Shown here: positions 60,346 through 64,000 of the stretch, piece by piece
Position numbering within the stretch: position 1 is the first letter of the stretch
Layout: every line of letters starts with the position of its first letter
Assembly (NCBI RefSeq): GCF_001905145.1
Contig: NZ_LWLB01000004.1
Span: 124,001 to 188,000, forward strand
Direction: 5' to 3'
Origin: Nocardiopsis sp. TSRI0078
GTDB lineage: Bacteria > Actinomycetota > Actinomycetes > Streptosporangiales > Streptosporangiaceae
DNA length: 64,000 nt
Notes under the pieces: generated by a model
What the model was told of the DNA's origin: nothing
The model's input: only the letters and a program-made list of their open reading frames with translations
Databases searched by the model: none
Program-made: the position numbers and the translations under genes

Positions 60346-60536
60346 GCCGTGGCGCTTTCGACGGCCGGCGGGGTGGAGGACACGTCGAGCGGGCCGGGAC
60401 CGGTTCCCGGCGCAGCAACCCGGCCGTTCCGGGCACGGCCGTCGTGCTCCTCGCCGCCCACGGCGCCGGACACCGCGGTGCCGGGGCGGGAGGGCCCGCC
60501 CCGGGTCCCGGTGCGGTCGGGGGGATGCGTCTTCAT
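60342..60536 (-). CDS. Small hypothetical protein coupled to the winged-helix gene
   Basis: The 64-residue frame from ATG 60536 has GAAGGGAA 8 nt upstream and its stop overlaps the start of the winged-helix gene. The product is Gly/Pro/Thr-rich and disordered, with no known motif. Its support comes only from the ribosome site and the coupling. Confidence 0.4.
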   Translation of the reverse strand: MKTHPPDRTGTRGGPSRPGTAVSGAVGGEEHDGRARNGRVAAPGTGPGPLDVSSTPPAVESATA

Positions 60537-60646
60537 GGTGGTCGTTCCCTTCGATGACCTGGTGGTGTGCGGCTCGCCCCGCGGGGTGGAGGGAACGGGC
60601 GGGGAGGGCGGAGGCCACGCGCCCCTCCCCGCACGTCCCCACGGGA

Positions 60647-61069
60647 TCACCCGCGATACTCGCCCACGACGTCCAGAACCCAGACGACGCCGAAACGGTC
60701 CCTCAGCATCCCGTAGGCGGGCGCCCAGCCCGCCGGGCCCATCGGGACCACGGTGGTCGCCCCGTCCGACAGCTTCTCCCAGTAGCCGCTGATCTCCTCC
60801 ACGGTCTCACCGCGCACGGAGACGAAGACGGAGTTCTCACCCTGGTCGTAGGCCGTCCGGGAGGGCACGTCGTAGGCCATGACGTGGAAGCCGTTCCCCG
60901 CGAGGACCTGGCCCCACATCACCTGGTCGGCCTCGGCCTCCTCCTGGACGGCACCGGCGTCCTTGTAGGTGACGGCGGTGAGGTCGCCGCCGAAAGCGGA
61001 CTGGTAGAACTCCAGCGCCGCCCGGGCGTCGCCGCGAAAGTTCAGGTGGGTCGTGGTCTTGACGGACAT
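60647..61069 (-). CDS. VOC/glyoxalase-fold protein (PhnB-like)
   Basis: The 140-residue protein has the PhnB-like pattern TTHLNFRGDARAALEFYQSAFGGDL, a central MAYDVP strand, and a C-terminal GMLRDRFGVVWVLDV. These VOC proteins include antibiotic-resistance and glyoxalase-like members; the substrate is unknown. It is divergent from a WYL regulator, a common pairing in which the regulator controls the VOC gene. Confidence 0.88.
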   Translation of the reverse strand: MSVKTTTHLNFRGDARAALEFYQSAFGGDLTAVTYKDAGAVQEEAEADQVMWGQVLAGNGFHVMAYDVPSRTAYDQGENSVFVSVRGETVEEISGYWEKLSDGATTVVPMGPAGWAPAYGMLRDRFGVVWVLDVVGEYRG

Positions 61070-61245
61070 GCTCGGCTCCCTGCCTTCACACTGATCGTTC
61101 CTCCGGCCTCTCGGCCGGACCGCACAGCCGACACCGGTGGCATCGTCACGCGCTCCCGCGCGGGGCCCGTTGTCTTCTGGCACGCGACCACAGTCACAGC
61201 AGAAGCGGACAGGGTGTGTCCTCTTCCGGGAGCAGAATCAGGAAC

Positions 61246-62271
61246 ATGCCGAAAACCTCAGCACGACTGCTGTCGCTGCTCTCGCTGCTCCAGGCGCGCC
61301 GGGCCTGGCCGGGCGCGCTGCTGGCCGAGCGGCTGGACGTCAGCCCGCGCACCGTGCGCCGCGACGTCGACCGCCTGCGCGAGCTCGGCTACCCCATCGC
61401 GACCACCAAAGGCCCCGACGGCGGATACCGACTCGACGCCGGCACGCGGCTGCCCCCGTTGCTGTTCGACGACGAACAGGCCACCGCACTCGCCGTGGCG
61501 CTCCAGACGGCCACCACCAGCGGCGCCGGTATCGAGGAAGCCGCGGCACGCGCGCTGGCCACCGTCCGACAGGTCATGCCCGCACGGTTGCGCCGCCGTA
61601 TCGACACCCTCCAGGTCACCGCCGTCGAACCGCCGACGACCCGGTCGGCCCCACAGGTCGGCAACGGCGTCCTCACAGCGCTCAGCGCCGCCGTCCACGC
61701 CCGCGAGGTGCTGCGCTTCGACTACGCCCCCGCATCCCCTGCCACGGCGGACGACGACCGCGCCGGTACTCCACCACGCAGGGTGCAGCCCCACCACCTC
61801 GTCACCTGGCGCGGGCGCTGGTACCTCGTCGCCTGGGACCTCGACCGCGACGACTGGCGTACCTTCCGCGCCGACCGGATCACCCCGCGCGCCCCCACCG
61901 GGCCCCGCTTCGTCCCGCGCGACATCCCCGGGGAGGACGTGGCCGCCTTCGTGACCGGCAGGTTCCGCGGCTCCGACGGCACCGGCGACTGGCCCTGTCG
62001 CGGTGAGGTCGTCCTCGACCTCCCCGCGGCCGCCGTGTCCCCCCACCTCCGTGACGGAGTCGTCGCGGAACTCGGTCCGAACCGCTGCCGACTCACCCTC
62101 GGTTCCTGGTCATGGCCCGGCCTGGCCGCCGCCATCGGCAGGTTCGACGCCGACATCGAGGTCGTCGGCCCCGCCGAACTCAAAGCCGCGTTCGCGCGCC
62201 TGGCCCGCCGTTACGCCGACGCCGCGGCCGACGGGCCCACCGGACTCACCGCACCGCCACCGGGTCGATGA
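61246..62271 (+). CDS. WYL/YafY-family transcriptional regulator
   Basis: The 341-residue protein has an N-terminal winged helix (SARLLSLLSLLQARRAWPG, SPRTVRRDVDRLRELGY) and a WYL domain (VQPHHLVTWRGRWYLVAWDLDRDDWRTFRADRI), with a C-terminal WCX extension. WYL regulators sense nucleic acid or small ligands. ATG 61246 is preferred, with GTG 61216 as alternative. It is divergent from the VOC gene, its probable target. Confidence 0.9.
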   Translation: MPKTSARLLSLLSLLQARRAWPGALLAERLDVSPRTVRRDVDRLRELGYPIATTKGPDGGYRLDAGTRLPPLLFDDEQATALAVALQTATTSGAGIEEAAARALATVRQVMPARLRRRIDTLQVTAVEPPTTRSAPQVGNGVLTALSAAVHAREVLRFDYAPASPATADDDRAGTPPRRVQPHHLVTWRGRWYLVAWDLDRDDWRTFRADRITPRAPTGPRFVPRDIPGEDVAAFVTGRFRGSDGTGDWPCRGEVVLDLPAAAVSPHLRDGVVAELGPNRCRLTLGSWSWPGLAAAIGRFDADIEVVGPAELKAAFARLARRYADAAADGPTGLTAPPPGR

Positions 62272-62468
62272 GCGACACGCCCGTCGGCCACGGTGCGGGG
62301 CCCCGGTGACCGATCTCCTCCCCGCTCGGCCTCCCGACGCCCCGCCGTCAGCCGCACGAAGCTTCCCCCGCCACCGTTCCCGGATCCCCACCGTGTCGCC
62401 ATGACAGCGGAGGGAAGTCGTCCGATCATGGAACCGGAGCACGGACCGCAGTCGGGGAGGCCACTCGG

Positions 62469-62687
62469 ATGACGCACGCGCAACATTCCCGGGACGAGCA
62501 GGCCGAAGAACAGGACAGGTCGCCGGGCAGGCAGCGGGGCGGATCACCGTCCGCGATCGCCGGGGCGCTCCACCGGACGCCGCACCCCGGCCCCCAGCAC
62601 TGGGGCGGGCCCCGGCCCCGCAAGATGGAGCCGGACCCGTTCTTCCCCAGACGCCTGGGCCCTCCGCCCGAGCACCGCGGGTCCTGA
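62469..62687 (+). CDS. Small hypothetical hydrophilic protein
   Basis: ATG 62469 has GGGAGG 8 nt upstream. The 72-residue product is Pro/Arg/His-rich and disordered. It lies directly before the convergent cardiolipin synthase gene, with 2 nt between them. Support is limited to the ribosome site. Confidence 0.4.
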   Translation: MTHAQHSRDEQAEEQDRSPGRQRGGSPSAIAGALHRTPHPGPQHWGGPRPRKMEPDPFFPRRLGPPPEHRGS

Positions 62688-62689
62688 GC

Positions 62690-63931
62690 TCACAGGAACG
62701 GGCGCCAGGGGGCCAGCACGCTCTCGCCGAACCTCGCGAGGAGCGGGCGGTGGCTCCACTCCTCCTTGGTCAGTTCCCGGCAGTTGGTGAGGTCGTTGGC
62801 GAAGACCTTCTCCATGTGCCGGGCCACGCCCTCGTCGAAGATCTCCACGTTGATCTCGTAGTTGCCCGTCAGGCTCAGCCGGTCCACGTTCGCGGTGCCG
62901 ATCGTGGACCACTGGCCGTCCACCGTCGCCGTCTTGGCGTGCACCATGGCGTTCTGGTAGAGCCACAGCCGCACTCCGCCGCGCAGCAGCACCGCGTACT
63001 GGCTGCGGGATATCCAGTCGGCGACGACGTGGTTGGACTCCTCCGGGAGGAGGATGTTGACCTCCACCCCCCGTTCGGCGGCCTCGACCAGGACGCGCTG
63101 GAACTCCCGGTCGGGCATGAAGTAGGCCTGGGTGAACAGCACCCTCTCCTTGGCCCGGTCGATCGCCTCCAGGAACATCGCCCGGATCGGGTAGATGAGC
63201 ACCTCGGGCACGTTGCGGTGCACACGGAAGTGCGCGTCCCAGTCGGCCTCTCCCAGCCCCTCCAGCTCGGGCTGGCGGGCGTGGCGGTTCATGTTCCAGA
63301 AGTCGCTGAAGGCGTTCTCCAGCGCCCACACCGCCGATCCGGACACCCGCAGGTGGGTGTCGCGCCACTCGGTGGCGTACAGCGACCCGACGTTGTACCC
63401 GCCGACGAAGCCCACCTCGCCGTCGACGGTGAGGATCTTGCGGTGGTCCCGGCCGGACTTGCGGATGTTCAACAGCAGCACGCCCGGCCGGAACGCCGGG
63501 TACCTGATCACGTGGACGCTGGGCGGGAAGCGGAGGAAGGACCGGGGCACCACCAGGTTCGCGAAGCCGTCGTAGATCACGTACACCTCGACGCCCCGCT
63601 CGGCGGCGTCGACGAGCGCCCTCTTGAACTCGCGGCCCACCCGGTCGTCCTTGAAGATGTAGGACTCGAAGAGGACCCGGCGTCGGGCACCCTGGATCGC
63701 CGCGAGCATGTCCCGGAACAGGTCCTCGCCGTAGGTGTACACGGTGGCGGTGTTCCCGTTGTCGCCGACCGGCAGTTCGACCGGGTCGGTGTGGGGGAAG
63801 CGCGCCCGGCGCGGCCGCACCTTCCTGCGCCAGTGGTTGATCCCCATGAGGGTCGCGGCCACGGCGACCTGGGTGGTCACCAGTCCCACGAGCCCCCACT
63901 TGACCACCGACGTGATGGTGGAGCGTCGCAC
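62690..63931 (-). CDS. Cardiolipin synthase-like phospholipase D protein
   Basis: The 413-residue protein has an N-terminal membrane helix (about 8-30) and two HKD motifs, HRKILTVDGEVGF (about 164) and HAKTATVDGQWS (about 338), as in cardiolipin synthases ClsA/B that condense phosphatidylglycerol. GTG 63931 has GGGAGG 5 nt upstream. It lies near the window end; downstream genes are not seen. Confidence 0.9.
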   Translation of the reverse strand: MRRSTITSVVKWGLVGLVTTQVAVAATLMGINHWRRKVRPRRARFPHTDPVELPVGDNGNTATVYTYGEDLFRDMLAAIQGARRRVLFESYIFKDDRVGREFKRALVDAAERGVEVYVIYDGFANLVVPRSFLRFPPSVHVIRYPAFRPGVLLLNIRKSGRDHRKILTVDGEVGFVGGYNVGSLYATEWRDTHLRVSGSAVWALENAFSDFWNMNRHARQPELEGLGEADWDAHFRVHRNVPEVLIYPIRAMFLEAIDRAKERVLFTQAYFMPDREFQRVLVEAAERGVEVNILLPEESNHVVADWISRSQYAVLLRGGVRLWLYQNAMVHAKTATVDGQWSTIGTANVDRLSLTGNYEINVEIFDEGVARHMEKVFANDLTNCRELTKEEWSHRPLLARFGESVLAPWRPFL

Positions 63932-64000
63932 AGTCGCCTCCCGTCAGAACGTCCGCGGTACCGAGGGCCCCGACCCTGAGGCCGTCGTTTCCGCCACTGA

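Overview
The window is a 64 kb piece of chromosome from a very high-GC actinobacterium. Frequent GTG starts, the XRE-DUF5753/DUF397/anti-sigma ATPase set, paired sugar permeases with ROK control, GlpR beside a MoeA-like protein, TatB, Pmt and a CIRCE-controlled FmdB-like protein all fit the Streptosporangiales. Nocardiopsis is my best guess, inferred from gene content and style and not from any search.

Layout: 0-2.4 kb is a WhiJ/BldB-like regulatory set with a tandem palindromic operator. 2.4-3.35 kb is a YoeB/YefM toxin-antitoxin pair with a classical double operator, plus a decayed Rpn-type gene end. 3.4-7.5 kb is alr-tsaE-tsaB-rimI-tsaD (D-alanine supply and tRNA t6A synthesis). 8.7-11.0 kb is a lower-GC accessory patch with a YwqK-like antitoxin-type gene that appears to start on ATT, a YezG-like immunity gene and gene debris. 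11.0-21.4 kb is a ROK repressor divergent from a complete uptake and catabolic operon for an unidentified sugar or polyol. 21.4-27.5 kb holds two Roadblock-like proteins, a Tat-exported carbonic anhydrase, a TetR regulator with a PaaR-like site, an MHYT membrane sensor and rsgA.

27.5-33.5 kb is the main accessory island. It has a 60-bp near-perfect palindrome, a decayed ISAzo13-type transposase, a stretch resembling the 3' end of tatD, a probable immunity gene, and a 1,472-residue secreted FG-GAP/RHS/HINT polymorphic toxin with a C-terminal deaminase-fold domain. The intact tatD lies just beyond it.

33.8-50 kb is mostly core: tatD, metG, a fused secDF, rsmI, pmt (behind a candidate RNA switch), cspA, tatB, an orphan NarL-type response regulator, a tRNA-Ala and a 16-codon orphan peptide gene. 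49-57.3 kb is the conserved glpR-GNAT-mog-moaC-moeA-galU / FTHF cyclo-ligase-fmdB-SAF-mscL block, with a recognisable CIRCE element before fmdB. The end carries a coiled-coil VanY-like carboxypeptidase, tRNA-Arg(CCT), a winged-helix protein, a WYL regulator divergent from a VOC protein, and a cardiolipin-synthase-like enzyme.

The strongest leads for something new are the RHS-deaminase/immunity pair and its insertion history, the candidate translational RNA switch at 41.9 kb, the ATT-start gene at 8.7 kb, the orphan peptide at 46.2 kb and the sugar operon with an embedded gene of unknown function.
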